Counted from the first letter of the stretch, positions 37,317 through 46,688 are shown. The stretch: 64,000 bases of DNA from an uncultured Clostridia bacterium (GCA_947624015.1 CANQIA010000002.1:1-64000), one strand, 5' to 3'. Translations and numbers: made by a program. The notes: generated from the letters alone by a model not told the origin.

Positions 37317-38612
37317 TTATCTGTACTGTTCTGTAAGACTGCCCTTTTCGACTATCACATTGCCTGAGCATATTGTGTAAAGCACCCTGCCCTTTACCTT
37401 CCTGCCGTTATAGGGCATATTCTTTGCCTTAGACACCATGCTGTTCACATCTATGGTATACTCTGTATTTACATCTGCTATGGTTATATCGGCAACGGCG
37501 CCGACGCTTAGCCTTCCCTTTTCTATACCCAATATTTTTGCAGGATTAAAGCTCATTTTTTCCACAAGTTTGCTTGGCGTGAGCCAGCCCTTTTCCACAA
37601 GCTCGGTATAGCTTAATGCAAAGGAGGTCTCAAGACCCGTTATGCCGTTTGCCGCCTTTTCAAACTCACAGTTCTTATCGTCTATATGGTGGGGCGCATG
37701 ATCCGTTGCGATAACTTCTATAATGTTGTCCTTAAGCGCCTGCCTTATGGCATCTCTGTCCTCCCTGCTCCTAAGAGGAGGGTTCATTTTGAAGTTAGCG
37801 TCATAGTCCGTAATATCCTCATCGCAAAGCGTAAAGTAGTGAGGAGCCGTTTCGGCGGTAACATTGACACCCTTCTCCTTTCCTTCCTTTATGAGCCTGA
37901 CGCTTCCCTTGGTACTCATATGGCACAAATGGAGCTGACAGCCTGTAGCCCCTGCAAGTATTATATCCCTTGCCACCATGACCTCCTCGGAGTCATTGCC
38001 TATGCCTTTAAGTCCAAGCAGCGAAGCTCTGTCTCCTGCATTCATGGAGCCTTTTGCAAGTCTTATTTCCTCGCAGTGGTCGAATACGGGAAGATCGAAC
38101 ATTCTGGAATATCTCATGGCATTTTTCATAAGGGAGGGATCGTCTACGGATCTTCCGTCTTCCGATACGGCGCAGGCGCCTGCCGCAGCCATTGTGCCTA
38201 TATCGGCAAGCTCCTCTCCCTTTTGTCCCTTTGTTATTGCGCCTATGGGAAGTACGTTTATGACTGCGTTTCTCTTGGGACTCAGGGCATACTCTATAAG
38301 CACGGCGTTGTCTGTGACAGGATCGGTGTTTGGCATTGTACATACTGTGGTAAAGCCGCCTACTGCCGCTGCCCTTGAGCCTGAGGCTATCGTTTCCTTA
38401 TTTTCATAACCCGGCTCTCTGAAATGCACATGAAGGTCTATAAGTCCCGGCATTACCCACATACCTTCGGCGTCTATCACCTTGTCGGCGCTGTCGGTAA
38501 TATCTTTCTCTACCTTGACTATAATACCGTCTTTCACAAGTATATCCATGGCACTGTCAACATTGTTACAGGGGTCTATTACTCTGCCCTTTTTAATAAG
38601 TATACTGCTCAT
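37317..38612 (-). CDS. pyrC: Dihydroorotase
   Basis: 431 aa class-I dihydroorotase. The metal motif DLHVHFREPGYENKETI, the carboxylated-lysine region and ATDHAPHHIDDK are present. It cyclises N-carbamoyl-aspartate. Active-site residues are intact, so it is not a PyrC-like non-catalytic partner. It sits 9 bp downstream of pyrB. Confidence 0.96.
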   Translation of the reverse strand: MSSILIKKGRVIDPCNNVDSAMDILVKDGIIVKVEKDITDSADKVIDAEGMWVMPGLIDLHVHFREPGYENKETIASGSRAAAVGGFTTVCTMPNTDPVTDNAVLIEYALSPKRNAVINVLPIGAITKGQKGEELADIGTMAAAGACAVSEDGRSVDDPSLMKNAMRYSRMFDLPVFDHCEEIRLAKGSMNAGDRASLLGLKGIGNDSEEVMVARDIILAGATGCQLHLCHMSTKGSVRLIKEGKEKGVNVTAETAPHYFTLCDEDITDYDANFKMNPPLRSREDRDAIRQALKDNIIEVIATDHAPHHIDDKNCEFEKAANGITGLETSFALSYTELVEKGWLTPSKLVEKMSFNPAKILGIEKGRLSVGAVADITIADVNTEYTIDVNSMVSKAKNMPYNGRKVKGRVLYTICSGNVIVEKGSLTEQYR

Positions 38613-38621
38613 AACAACCTC

Positions 38622-39548
38622 CTATATCTTTGAATTGTTCTCTGTAAGGAGCTTAAGTATAGCCATCCTTACAGCTACGCCGTTCTTTACCTGAACTGTT
38701 ATTACCGAATTGCTTCCGTCTATTACCTCCGTACTCAGCTCAACGCCTCGGTTTACAGGTCCCGGATGCATTACAAGCACATCCTTCTTGGCATACTTTA
38801 GCATACTGCTGTTTACACCGAAAAGACTTGAATATTCTCTCAGATTCGGGAATGGCATATTTCTCTGTCTTTCAAACTGTATCCTAAGTCCCATTACAAC
38901 ATCTGCGTCCCTTATGGCAGAGGGTATGTCCGTGCTTATCTGCACGCCCAGACTTTTCATAGAGCTGCTTACAAGAGTTGAGGGACCTGCAAGAGTTACC
39001 TTTGCCCCAAGCTTTGTAAGTCCGAAGGCATTGCTCCTTGCAACTCTTGAATGGGATATATCTCCAAGTATTACTACCTTAAGCCCTTGGAAGCCTCCCT
39101 TTCTTTCAAGTATGGTATAGAGATCCAAAAGCGCTTGGGTAGGGTGTTCGTTTGAGCCGTCTCCCGCATTTATAACGCTTGCCTTTACATTCTTTGCAAG
39201 TATATGCGCAGCTCCCGTCAGTTGATGACGTATTATCATTACATTTGTACCCATTTGGTCAAGAGTAACGCCTGTATCTATAAGGCTTTCGCCCTTGGAT
39301 ACGCTGCTTGTTGCAACACCTAAGTCCTTTACTATGGCTCCCTGGTATTCTCCCGCAAGCATAAAGGACATTTTTGTTCTGGTGCTGTTTTCATAGAACA
39401 GAGTTACGATACTGCTCTTTTCAAGACTCTTGTCTCTAAGGGACGGATCGTCTATTTTGGCTTTCATTTCCTTTGCCGTATCAAGTATGGTCATTATTTC
39501 GTCCGCACTTAATTCTCTTAGCCCAAGCAGGTCTTTTCTTTTGTACAT
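38622..39548 (-). CDS. pyrB: Aspartate carbamoyltransferase catalytic subunit
   Basis: 308 aa. The carbamoyl-phosphate loop FYENSTRTKMSFMLAGE and GSNEHPTQALLDLYTI are intact. No pyrI regulatory-subunit gene follows, so allosteric control by nucleotides is probably lacking here. Control appears to act at the leader attenuator upstream. GGAGG lies 6 nt before the ATG, just downstream of the attenuator U tract. Confidence 0.96.
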   Translation of the reverse strand: MYKRKDLLGLRELSADEIMTILDTAKEMKAKIDDPSLRDKSLEKSSIVTLFYENSTRTKMSFMLAGEYQGAIVKDLGVATSSVSKGESLIDTGVTLDQMGTNVMIIRHQLTGAAHILAKNVKASVINAGDGSNEHPTQALLDLYTILERKGGFQGLKVVILGDISHSRVARSNAFGLTKLGAKVTLAGPSTLVSSSMKSLGVQISTDIPSAIRDADVVMGLRIQFERQRNMPFPNLREYSSLFGVNSSMLKYAKKDVLVMHPGPVNRGVELSTEVIDGSNSVITVQVKNGVAVRMAILKLLTENNSKI

Positions 39549-39578
39549 AGCTTACCTCCATTCCCATAAAATTTACTC

Positions 39579-39627
39579 AAAAAAAAAGACAATAAAAGGA
39601 ATTAAAACAAAACCTTTAACTGTCTTT
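39579..39627 (-). terminator. Attenuator terminator before pyrB
   Basis: On the minus strand AAAGACAGTTAAAGG (39613-39627) pairs with CCTTTTATTGTCTTT (39585-39599), giving 14 pairs of 15 including one G-U, with a 13-nt loop and a U tract (39579-39584). The 5' arm is part of the leader peptide coding region and the loop contains its stop codon, so a translating ribosome would block the hairpin. Confidence 0.88.
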
Positions 39628-39703
39628 CAAAACCATTTTCACAAACAAGCAAGGGAACAAAATACTTATGCCATATACTTTTAAATATGCCTATGTATAA
39701 CAT
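39602..39703 (-). CDS. Pyr operon leader peptide
   Basis: 33-codon reading frame starting MLYIGIFKSIWHKYF and ending RQLKVLF, with a strong GGAGGG ribosome site (39709-39714) and no similarity that I recognise. Its stop codon (39602-39604) lies inside the loop of the pyrB attenuator. The arrangement matches the enterobacterial pyrBI leader, where coupling of ribosome and polymerase senses UTP. The peptide itself probably has no function beyond its translation. Confidence 0.8.
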   Translation of the reverse strand: MLYIGIFKSIWHKYFVPLLVCENGFERQLKVLF

Positions 39704-39734
39704 ACTATCCCTCCTTATTTTTTATATCCTAAAA

Positions 39735-39763
39735 ATTTTATCATCAATATCATATTTTGTCAA
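39735..39763 (-). promoter_or_regulatory. Promoter of the pyrimidine operon
   Basis: Minus strand TTGACA (39758-39763), 17-bp spacer, TAAAAT (39735-39740). It drives the leader peptide, attenuator and pyrBCF-carAB. Confidence 0.9.
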
Positions 39764-39860
39764 CAGCTTTGAATAAAAATTCATATATTTTTTTACAGGG
39801 AGCTGCCGTGTATTTTTTCGTTTACAGAGCCGCTCCCCTTTTAACGATATTTTCAAAGCA

Positions 39861-39894
39861 GCCGAAGGAAATGCTTTATTGCATTTCCTTCGGC
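39861..39894. terminator. Perfect hairpin after the aldolase-like gene
   Basis: GCCGAAGGAAATGC and GCATTTCCTTCGGC are 14-bp perfect arms with a 6-nt loop. A T-run does not follow directly. A second stem (GGGAGC/GCTCCC, about 39798-39837) lies further downstream. Together they probably separate the aldolase gene from the pyr promoter. Confidence 0.6.
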
Positions 39895-39918
39895 AGACAG
39901 CCCTATTTGCCGCCTCGG

Positions 39919-40893
39919 TTATTCCTTATCCAGCAGCTCGCTGTAGAACACGGCATAGTCCGTTCTCTTATCCTTTGTAAAGTTAATTGCCGAAGAAGGA
40001 TGCTGATTGAAGCGTCCCGTAAGGAGATACTGTATATCATAGCCCCACATGAGTCCTTCTTCTCTGAGCTTGAGTACATTTTTCTCAATAAATCTGAGAA
40101 CGGGTACAATGTTATACTTGGGATTTTGAAGAAAGCCCAGAAGAAGCTCCATAGGGCAATTTCCTGCGCCTCTGCCAAGGCTTGACATTGTGGCGTCAAG
40201 ATAGCTTGCGCCCTGTCCGAGAGCCTCTATGGTATTGGCAAAGGCAAGCTGCTGATTGTTATGAGCATGTATGCCAATGCTCTTGCCGTATTTTTCTCCG
40301 TATTCCAAATAAAGATCGGCAAGCTCTCTTATCTGTTCGGGATAAAGGGCTCCGTAGCTGTCCACAAGATATATTGCGTCTACGCTGCTCTGACCCAAAA
40401 GCTCCAGCATCTGCTTCATATCGCTTTCCTTGGCGTTGGATATTGCCATTATATTTACCGTTGTTTCATAGCCAAGCCTATGACAATGCTCGGCGATCTC
40501 TACTGCGGCAGGGATAGTATTTATATATGTGGCAACCCTTACCATATCTATAACGCTTTCGGATCTTGGCAGAAAATCCCTTTTGTAATTTGTCCTGCCT
40601 ACGTCTGCCATAACGGATATCTTAAGCTCCGTATCATTATCTCCCACTATTTCTCTTATGGAATTTTCGTCGCAGAATTTCCACTTGCCGAACTTATTCT
40701 CGTCAAAGAGATCCTTTGAAGCCTTATAGCCGAACTCCATATAGTCTACGCCCGCATCTATATTTGTTTTATATAGGTTTCTTATAAATTCGTCATCAAA
40801 ATAAAAATTATTTACAAGTCCGCCGTCTCTTATCGTTGCGTCTATTACCCTTATATCATGTCTTACCGACATAAGGTTACCTTTTTTTCCCAA
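39919..40893 (-). CDS. HMGL-like / DRE-TIM aldolase-domain protein
   Basis: 324 aa from a TTG start with GGAGG 8 nt upstream. An ATG at 40872 with a weaker site is the alternative. The DRE-type motif appears as VIDATIRDGGLVNNF, with AHNNQQLAFANTIEALGQGA and SLGRGAGNCPMELLLGFL, as in 4-hydroxy-2-oxovalerate aldolase and isopropylmalate synthase relatives. The metal histidines in HAHNN are intact. Substrate unknown. It is divergent from metK and followed by the pyr operon. Confidence 0.8.
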   Translation of the reverse strand: MGKKGNLMSVRHDIRVIDATIRDGGLVNNFYFDDEFIRNLYKTNIDAGVDYMEFGYKASKDLFDENKFGKWKFCDENSIREIVGDNDTELKISVMADVGRTNYKRDFLPRSESVIDMVRVATYINTIPAAVEIAEHCHRLGYETTVNIMAISNAKESDMKQMLELLGQSSVDAIYLVDSYGALYPEQIRELADLYLEYGEKYGKSIGIHAHNNQQLAFANTIEALGQGASYLDATMSSLGRGAGNCPMELLLGFLQNPKYNIVPVLRFIEKNVLKLREEGLMWGYDIQYLLTGRFNQHPSSAINFTKDKRTDYAVFYSELLDKE

Positions 40894-40986
40894 TTTATAT
40901 TCCTCCTTATTGCAATTTTAATAAGTATATCATATTTCGTAACATACTTCAACAAAAAATGCCTGTTTTTATTGGGTACTTTGCTA

Positions 40987-41015
40987 TTGACAAATACATC
41001 CATTAATGCTATTCT
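40987..41015 (+). promoter_or_regulatory. Promoter of metK
   Basis: TTGACA (40987-40992), 17-bp spacer, TATTCT (41010-41015), just upstream of the S-box leader. Confidence 0.85.
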
Positions 41016-41037
41016 ATTATTTGTAAATAAATATTGC

Positions 41038-41165
41038 CTTATCAAGAGAGGTGGAGGGACAGGCCCTATGAAGCCCGGCAACCGGTCGAAATGACAGCGG
41101 TGCCAATTCCTGCGGTTTATTCCGAAAGATGAGCTTTAGAATAAGCCTTTACAAAGGCTTTTTTT
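41038..41165 (+). ncRNA. SAM-I (S-box) riboswitch with terminator
   Basis: The leader starts CTTATCAAGAGAGGTGGAGG and continues GGACAGGCCCTATGAAGCCC and GGCAACC, all hallmark S-box segments. It ends with the terminator stem AAGCCTTT/AAAGGCTT (41143-41160) and a U tract. It should switch metK off when SAM is high. Confidence 0.97.
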
Positions 41166-41225
41166 ATTACATTGGCAAAAACAGCAGCAGTTGCGATAAA
41201 AAATATTTAACTGGGAGGAATTCAG

Positions 41226-42398
41226 ATGAAAAGATTTTTCACTTCGGAATCTGTTACGGAGGGACATCCCGACAAGATATGCGATCAGATATCCGATGCA
41301 GTGCTTGACGCTATAATCGCCAAGGATCCTATGGCAAGAGTAGCTTGCGAAACAATGGCAACAACAGGTCTTATTATGGTGGCAGGAGAGGTCACCACAA
41401 ACTGTTATGTGGATATTGATGAAATTGCAAGGGAGACCGTAAGGGAAATAGGCTACGACCGAGCAAAGTACGGCTTCGACTGCGATAGCTGCGCAGTACT
41501 CACTTCTCTTAAAGGACAAAGTCCCGATATTGCCCAAGGCGTTAATTCTTCCCTTGAGGCAAGAGAGGGAAATGCGGATACAAACGATACGGGAGCAGGC
41601 GATCAGGGTATGATGTTCGGCTTTGCCTGTGACGAAACAGAGGACTATATGCCTATGCCTATATACTATGCCCACAAGCTTGCAAAAAAGCTGAGCGAGG
41701 TCAGAAAGAACGGCTTACTGCCATATCTCAGACCCGACGGAAAAAGCCAAGTAACGGTGGAATATGACGACGACAGGGCAGTAAGGATAGACAATGTTGT
41801 AATATCCACACAGCACAGCCCCGATGTGGAACACGATCAGATAGAAAAGGATATAATAGAGCAGGTAATAAAGACCGTTATCCCCGAAGATCTTTTGGAC
41901 GAAAACACAAAATATTATGTTAATCCCACAGGACGCTTTGTAATAGGCGGACCTCAAGGCGACTGCGGACTCACGGGCAGAAAAATAATCGTAGATACCT
42001 ACGGCGGATACGCAAGCCACGGAGGCGGCGCATTCAGCGGCAAGGATCCTACAAAGGTAGACCGTTCCGCCGCTTATGCAGCCAGATATGTTGCAAAAAA
42101 CATTGTAGCCGCAGGTATTGCCAAAAAATGTGAGATCCAGCTCGCTTATGCCATAGGAGTGGCAAAGCCCCTTTCTATACTGGTAAATACCTATGGTACA
42201 GGTAAGATCTCTGATGACAGGATAGTTGAGCTTGTAAAGGAAAACTTCGATCTGAGACCTGCTGCAATCATAAAGAATTTTGACCTGAGAAGACCTATAT
42301 ATAAGCAGACCGCAGCCTACGGACATTTTGGCAGGAGCGATATAGATGTGCCTTGGGAAAAGACAGATAAAATAAGCATATTTAAAAATGCATATTGA
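41226..42398 (+). CDS. metK: S-adenosylmethionine synthetase
   Basis: 390 aa. [21 protein letters not shown], the [15 protein letters not shown] motif and [19 protein letters not shown] are present. It makes SAM from methionine and ATP in the cytoplasm. It is controlled by the S-box leader and is monocistronic, ending at a strong terminator. Confidence 0.98.
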   Translation: MKRFFTSESVTEGHPDKICDQISDAVLDAIIAKDPMARVACETMATTGLIMVAGEVTTNCYVDIDEIARETVREIGYDRAKYGFDCDSCAVLTSLKGQSPDIAQGVNSSLEAREGNADTNDTGAGDQGMMFGFACDETEDYMPMPIYYAHKLAKKLSEVRKNGLLPYLRPDGKSQVTVEYDDDRAVRIDNVVISTQHSPDVEHDQIEKDIIEQVIKTVIPEDLLDENTKYYVNPTGRFVIGGPQGDCGLTGRKIIVDTYGGYASHGGGAFSGKDPTKVDRSAAYAARYVAKNIVAAGIAKKCEIQLAYAIGVAKPLSILVNTYGTGKISDDRIVELVKENFDLRPAAIIKNFDLRRPIYKQTAAYGHFGRSDIDVPWEKTDKISIFKNAY

Positions 42399-42407
42399 TA
42401 TTTAAAA

Positions 42408-42443
42408 GAGCTGCCTCATCGACCTTGATGAGGCAGCTCCTTT
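42408..42443. terminator. Bidirectional terminator between metK and small peptide gene
   Basis: GAGCTGCCTCATC and GATGAGGCAGCTC form a perfect 13-bp stem with a 6-nt loop. CTTT follows on the plus strand and TTTT on the minus strand, so it serves both converging genes. Confidence 0.85.
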
Positions 42444-42447
42444 AATA

Positions 42448-42576
42448 TTAAAATGCAGTTATTTCATTACGCTTTTTATTGTCAAATGTAAGCTTTCTGA
42501 AACCGCTTACCACCATAATATCTTCGGACTTAATTTCAGTGATCGCGATATATGGTGTACTGTATATCTTTTTCAT
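42448..42576 (-). CDS. Small peptide of the Y-x-x-P ... SG type (A)
   Basis: 42 codons, missed by typical length cut-offs. MKKIYSTPYIAITEIKSEDI is followed by MVVSG and a basic C-terminus (FRKLTFDNKKRNEITAF). GGAGGAGA is placed ideally upstream. It lies 19 bp after the stop of a large exported protein on the same strand, so it is likely cotranscribed. Its first 25 residues align with the peptide at 46730-46885: Y, P, (K/R)(S/T)E(D/N)I and SG coincide. No secretion signal is visible. Similar tiny proteins occur in gut Firmicutes as far as I recall; function unknown. Confidence 0.75.
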   Translation of the reverse strand: MKKIYSTPYIAITEIKSEDIMVVSGFRKLTFDNKKRNEITAF

Positions 42577-42595
42577 AAAATCTCCTCCTATTATA

Positions 42596-44122
42596 TTATG
42601 GTATAAATTTCACGGCATTTGATGATATGACCGTATTGGGTATATTGGTAACATCCGGATTTGTAACTTCGTCCGGAAGTCCATATATGGCATGAGCCTG
42701 AAGCTTTACGCTTTTATCGGGGATAATGGCATTATTTCCGTCTGTGAAGACTGCCTCAAATGATGCCGTACCGTCTTGGTCATCTATAAGATATATTATA
42801 CTGTTGGGACCGTCCTCCGTGCCTTTCCAGGTTGCCTCTTCCTCCGTATCTGCCTCGGAGGTGGCGCTTATCCATATTTTGGATACGTCAAAGGCTTCGC
42901 CGCTGAAATTGTTAAAATGACCTGTAACGATAAGCTCTCCGCCCCTTATTTCGGGATTGTCAAGAGTTATTGTTGGAGTTGTATAATAATCGCCGTCGCC
43001 TACAAGCTGTATGCTCATTATATCGGTATTTTCCGCAGGCGCTTCTATCACACCGTCTTCATCCTTATCATAGGGCTTTACATATATGGCATATGTCTTT
43101 GTTTCCGAATCAGCGCAGGGAATATCAAATACAATATCCGTTCCGCTGTTGCCCACTGCAAAGCCTGAGTCTATATCCTCAAATACCCCCTCATCGGAAT
43201 ATGTACCGATAAATACCTCTCTTGATGTGGTAGCGCCGCTTGAAGCCGCTCTCACATCCACTGCAAAACGACCATATCCGTCAACATCGGCATAATCGAA
43301 TGTTATAAATCCGCAGCTTGCTATCGTAACGGGACTTGTGGAGTCGTAAGCATCAAGACCAAGTCTTATTCTGGCATTGTTGGATGTATCTCCGTTATGG
43401 TTCACGCCATTGACAACGCTGTTGCCAAGTGTTATCTGAGTTACGGCTCCAATGGGATCGGGATAAGCCGTTGTCACAGAAGATGTTATGGCATCGGAAG
43501 GCGCCCAGAATTTGGCTGCGCCGTCGCCGTCCTTGACCTGAAGATCGTAAATACTGAATGAACCCTTGGGAGAATAGATATAATATGTACCTGCAGCAGC
43601 CAACGGTATGGTTTCCTTACGCACCACCGCTACGCTTGAACCGTTATATGATTCTGTGGTAGAACCCAAGCAAACGCCTGTCTTTTTAAAAGACGCAGGA
43701 CCTTCAACGGTCATGCTTCTGCCTGCATTTGACGCAGCGCCGGAACCGTTCACGGCATATACCGTAAGCTCCGCATTATCCGTTGCGGTAGTGAAGGAGA
43801 TAGCTCTTCTTGTTTTATCTCCGTCGCCGTTTGTCTTCAGTCGCATATGAAAAGCGTCGGCAGCGTTTTCTATATGAGTTGTTGTTCCCGCAGCCTGGTC
43901 ATATATATAATATTTCTCGTTAGGTACTATACTTATGGTGTTATGTCCGGTCACAACAGTGAAATAATCGCTTGTGCCAAGGCTTATATCGCTGGTCACT
44001 ACCTGACCTTCCATAGCGTCCGTAAGCTTATATACGGCAGCCGAAGCCACAACGGCGCTTATGCCAACAGCCATTGCCATAACCGAAGCAAAAACAGTAA
44101 TTTTTGCCAAAAGTTTTTTCAT
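42596..44122 (-). CDS. Exported beta-rich surface protein
   Basis: About 508 aa with a clear signal peptide (ITVFASVMAMAVGISAVVASA). An N-terminal beta-sandwich-like domain (about 30-200) contains AAAGTYYIYSPKGSFSIYDL. This resembles the module near the end of the pectate lyase at 46899-49514 (KKGTAYYIYTAGSKVRIAYL), so a carbohydrate-binding role is plausible. A second domain follows (about 215-370) and an Ig-like C-terminus. No catalytic motif was recognised. The start at 44122 has AAGGAGG upstream. Confidence 0.75.
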   Translation of the reverse strand: MKKLLAKITVFASVMAMAVGISAVVASAAVYKLTDAMEGQVVTSDISLGTSDYFTVVTGHNTISIVPNEKYYIYDQAAGTTTHIENAADAFHMRLKTNGDGDKTRRAISFTTATDNAELTVYAVNGSGAASNAGRSMTVEGPASFKKTGVCLGSTTESYNGSSVAVVRKETIPLAAAGTYYIYSPKGSFSIYDLQVKDGDGAAKFWAPSDAITSSVTTAYPDPIGAVTQITLGNSVVNGVNHNGDTSNNARIRLGLDAYDSTSPVTIASCGFITFDYADVDGYGRFAVDVRAASSGATTSREVFIGTYSDEGVFEDIDSGFAVGNSGTDIVFDIPCADSETKTYAIYVKPYDKDEDGVIEAPAENTDIMSIQLVGDGDYYTTPTITLDNPEIRGGELIVTGHFNNFSGEAFDVSKIWISATSEADTEEEATWKGTEDGPNSIIYLIDDQDGTASFEAVFTDGNNAIIPDKSVKLQAHAIYGLPDEVTNPDVTNIPNTVISSNAVKFIP

Positions 44123-44156
44123 GGTTTTATCCTCCTTAATAAAATTCCTATTGTAT

Positions 44157-44185
44157 ATAATAGCACAAACATTGATCATATTCAA
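44157..44185 (-). promoter_or_regulatory. Promoter of the exported surface protein gene
   Basis: Minus strand TTGAAT (44180-44185), 17-bp spacer, TATTAT (44157-44162), 35 bp before the start codon. Confidence 0.75.
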
Positions 44186-44206
44186 GTATGTAAGATTAAA
44201 ATTTGG

Positions 44207-45481
44207 TTAATAATCTTCTTCTTTATCAAGTATTTCTGCGGTCCTGCTCTCATCAAGAGTCGATACCTCTCTGAGCTTGCGCTTTATGGCTCTTGTCCTT
44301 GTACCCACAAGCTTTTCAAGATCATTGTTTGCGCTTTCAAGCCTGCTGTGAGTATCCATAAGTATTTTTTCAAATTTATCAAACTCCGTTTTTACGGCAG
44401 AAAGCACCTCCCATACCTCTGAACTGCGTTTTTGTATGGCAAGTGTTTTGAAGCCCATTTGGATAGAATTGAGCATTGCAGCCATAGTGCTTGGTCCCGC
44501 TATGTTTACCCTGTACTCTCTCTGGAGCCTTTCCACAAGTCCCCTGTTTACTACCTCTGCATAAAGTCCCTCAAAGGGAAGGAACATGATCGCAAACTCC
44601 GTCGTATAAGGAGGCTCTATGTACTTTGTGTTTATATCCTTGGCTTCCGAAAGTATAGTCCTCTCAAGAGTTTTGGCGCAGATCTCTATTTTTGCCTTGT
44701 CGCCTTCGTTATAGGCATCGACAAGAGATGAATATGTATTGCCGGGAAATTTGGAGTCTATGGGCAGCCATACAGTGTTTTCCTTGCCGGGAAGCTTTAC
44801 GGCAAACTCCACGACCTCTCTGGAACCGGGTTTTACGGCTACATTCTCGGCATACTGTTCGGGAGACATTATCTCGTTTAATATGGCGCCCAACTGTATT
44901 TCCCCTGCTATTCCCCTTGTCTTTACATTGGAAAGCACTTTTTTAAGGTCGCCGACTCCCTTTGCAAGCTCCTGCATTTCTCCCAATCCCTTATGTACCT
45001 TCTCAAGCCTTTCGCTTACCAGTGAAAAGGAACGGTTCATTTTTTCCTCAAGAGATCTCTGGAGCTTTTCGTCAACTACGTTTCGCATTTCATCAAGCTT
45101 TTTATTATTGTCGTTTTGTATTGAAGAAAGGCTGTCGGCAACAGTTTTTCTTATGCCGTCGAGTCTCTGTTCATTTTCCACCGAAAATGTTTTGAAACGC
45201 TCCTCCTGCTGCATAAGAGAAGATGATACGGTGCTTCTCAGATTTTCCTGCTGAGCGTTTATATTCTTGTCAAGGGCGCTTATCTTGTCGCTTATAAGCT
45301 GATTTACAAGAGCCTGATTGCTGTTTATGACATCTGCCATATTTTTGACAGCTTCATTTGTATCTCTCTGCACAAGGTCGGCAATATCGTTGGGATCGAC
45401 TTTATTGCCCATTATCACATTGATAACGATAGCTGCCAGTACAAGTATTATTATTACTGCAAGCAATATTTCAATAAGCAT
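44207..45481 (-). CDS. rmuC: DNA recombination protein RmuC homologue
   Basis: 424 aa. An N-terminal membrane helix ([19 protein letters not shown]) is followed by a long coiled coil (about residues 45-170) and the RmuC domain with [34 protein letters not shown] and [12 protein letters not shown]. RmuC limits inversions at short inverted repeats by an unclear mechanism. It overlaps the deoC end by 11 nt. Confidence 0.93.
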   Translation of the reverse strand: MLIEILLAVIIILVLAAIVINVIMGNKVDPNDIADLVQRDTNEAVKNMADVINSNQALVNQLISDKISALDKNINAQQENLRSTVSSSLMQQEERFKTFSVENEQRLDGIRKTVADSLSSIQNDNNKKLDEMRNVVDEKLQRSLEEKMNRSFSLVSERLEKVHKGLGEMQELAKGVGDLKKVLSNVKTRGIAGEIQLGAILNEIMSPEQYAENVAVKPGSREVVEFAVKLPGKENTVWLPIDSKFPGNTYSSLVDAYNEGDKAKIEICAKTLERTILSEAKDINTKYIEPPYTTEFAIMFLPFEGLYAEVVNRGLVERLQREYRVNIAGPSTMAAMLNSIQMGFKTLAIQKRSSEVWEVLSAVKTEFDKFEKILMDTHSRLESANNDLEKLVGTRTRAIKRKLREVSTLDESRTAEILDKEEDY

Positions 45482-46139
45482 TTGCGTTCTCCTCTTCCTT
45501 AACTATTTTAACTATGCGGCTGGTTCCAAGTCTGTCGGCGCCTAATTCCATAAACTTTTCGGCATCGGCTATGGAGCTTATGCCTCCTGCAGCCTTTATC
45601 CTTACATTTGGTCCCACATATTTTTTAAATAGGACAATATCGTCGAAGGTGGCTCCTCCCTTGCCAAAGCCTGTGCTTGTCTTTATAAAATCGGCTCCGC
45701 TCTCCGTTACGATACGGCACATATTTATCTTTTCATCGGTATCAAGCGCACAGGTCTCTATTATTACTTTAAGTATTTTGCTTTTGCATATGTTTTTGAG
45801 CTTACGGATCTCAGATTTTATATTGTCATACTCTTTGTTCTTAAGATCGCCTATATTTATGACCATATCTATCTCATCGGCTCCATCGTCCAAGGCTGCC
45901 GATGCTTCATAAGCCTTGACCGATGTGGTGCTGTAACCGTTGGGAAATCCTATAACGGTACATATTTTTATACTGTCTCCCACATATTCCTTTGCTCTTT
46001 TCACATATGAAGGCGGTATACACACGCTTGCCGTATTATATTTTATACCCTCGTCGCACAGCCCCCTTATTTCTTCCCATGTAGCTGTGGGAGAAAGCAT
46101 GGTATGGTCTACCGCAGAAAGTATTTCTTTTATATCCAT
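45471..46139 (-). CDS. deoC: Deoxyribose-phosphate aldolase
   Basis: About 222 aa TIM barrel. The Schiff-base lysine is in [14 protein letters not shown], with [15 protein letters not shown] at the N-terminus and [11 protein letters not shown] in the middle. It cleaves deoxyribose 5-phosphate to acetaldehyde and glyceraldehyde 3-phosphate in nucleoside salvage. The ATG at 46139 has AAAGGAGG upstream. Confidence 0.95.
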   Translation of the reverse strand: MDIKEILSAVDHTMLSPTATWEEIRGLCDEGIKYNTASVCIPPSYVKRAKEYVGDSIKICTVIGFPNGYSTTSVKAYEASAALDDGADEIDMVINIGDLKNKEYDNIKSEIRKLKNICKSKILKVIIETCALDTDEKINMCRIVTESGADFIKTSTGFGKGGATFDDIVLFKKYVGPNVRIKAAGGISSIADAEKFMELGADRLGTSRIVKIVKEEENANAY

Positions 46140-46180
46140 ATATATCCTCCTTTGCCTCAAATTGTAATTAATATGATAAG

Positions 46181-46243
46181 TTTGCCTTTATGACATTTTC
46201 ATGGTTTTTATGGTCTTCATGATTTTTATGGCATAAAGGCAAA
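46181..46243. repeat. Dyad enclosing an 18-bp tandem repeat
   Basis: TTTGCCTTTATG (46181-46192) and CATAAAGGCAAA (46232-46243) are perfect 12-bp inverted arms. The loop holds two imperfect copies of an 18-bp unit (TTCATGGTTTTTATGGTC and TTCATGATTTTTATGGCA). It lies between the C_GCAxxG gene and deoC. There is no T-run, so it is not a clear terminator. Confidence 0.6.
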
Positions 46244-46273
46244 AGATACGTGGCTATGCCCGGATTTTATCTG

Positions 46274-46648
46274 TTAATTTATTTTAATATTTTTCCCTCT
46301 CTCTGTCAAGACATCCTCCAGTATATCACAGGCGCCCGCAATAATATCGCAGCACTCTCTGTTTTTTATAAGGCAACTGCAATTTACAGAGCCGAATTTT
46401 CTGCTGAAACGCTCTGTCATATCCAGCCGTTTGTAGCTTACATCTCTGCCTACGAGACCTATGACCATGATACAGCCTATAAGTACACTGCACACACTCC
46501 CTATACCAAGTCCGTTATATATACCGTCACAGCTTTCATAGCATTGCTTTGGTACGATGATATTATATTCCTCTTCAGCCGCTCTCAGTATACACTGGGA
46601 GCAGTTACAGCCCTTTTTATAATAGCATAACGCTATGTTTTTTAACAT
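46274..46648 (-). CDS. C_GCAxxG_C_C family protein
   Basis: 124 aa with many conserved cysteines: CNCSQCILRAA near the start, the IYNGLGIGSVCSVLIGC block in the middle, and NCSCLIKNRECCDII near the end, matching the redox-linked C_GCAxxG_C_C family. The middle is hydrophobic. Members are thought to act in redox or metal handling; the exact role is unknown. Its ribosome site is inside a hairpin (see 46651-46688). Confidence 0.85.
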   Translation of the reverse strand: MLKNIALCYYKKGCNCSQCILRAAEEEYNIIVPKQCYESCDGIYNGLGIGSVCSVLIGCIMVIGLVGRDVSYKRLDMTERFSRKFGSVNCSCLIKNRECCDIIAGACDILEDVLTERGKNIKIN

Positions 46649-46650
46649 AA

Positions 46651-46688
46651 AAATACCTCCTCTTAATATTTTATCCCTTAAGAGGAGG
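46651..46688 (-). terminator. Hairpin ending in U tract and covering a ribosome site
   Basis: Minus-strand arms CCTCCTCTTAA (46678-46688) and TTAAGAGGAGG (46656-46666) are perfect 11-bp complements with an 11-nt loop, followed by TATTTTT and then the ATG of the C_GCAxxG gene. It could terminate the pectate lyase/peptide operon and also hide the next gene's ribosome site. Confidence 0.75.

Noticed and set aside
39579-39763. PyrR-controlled attenuator before pyrB
   Set aside because: I found no PyrR-binding consensus loop in the leader, while a leader peptide overlapping the terminator is clearly present.
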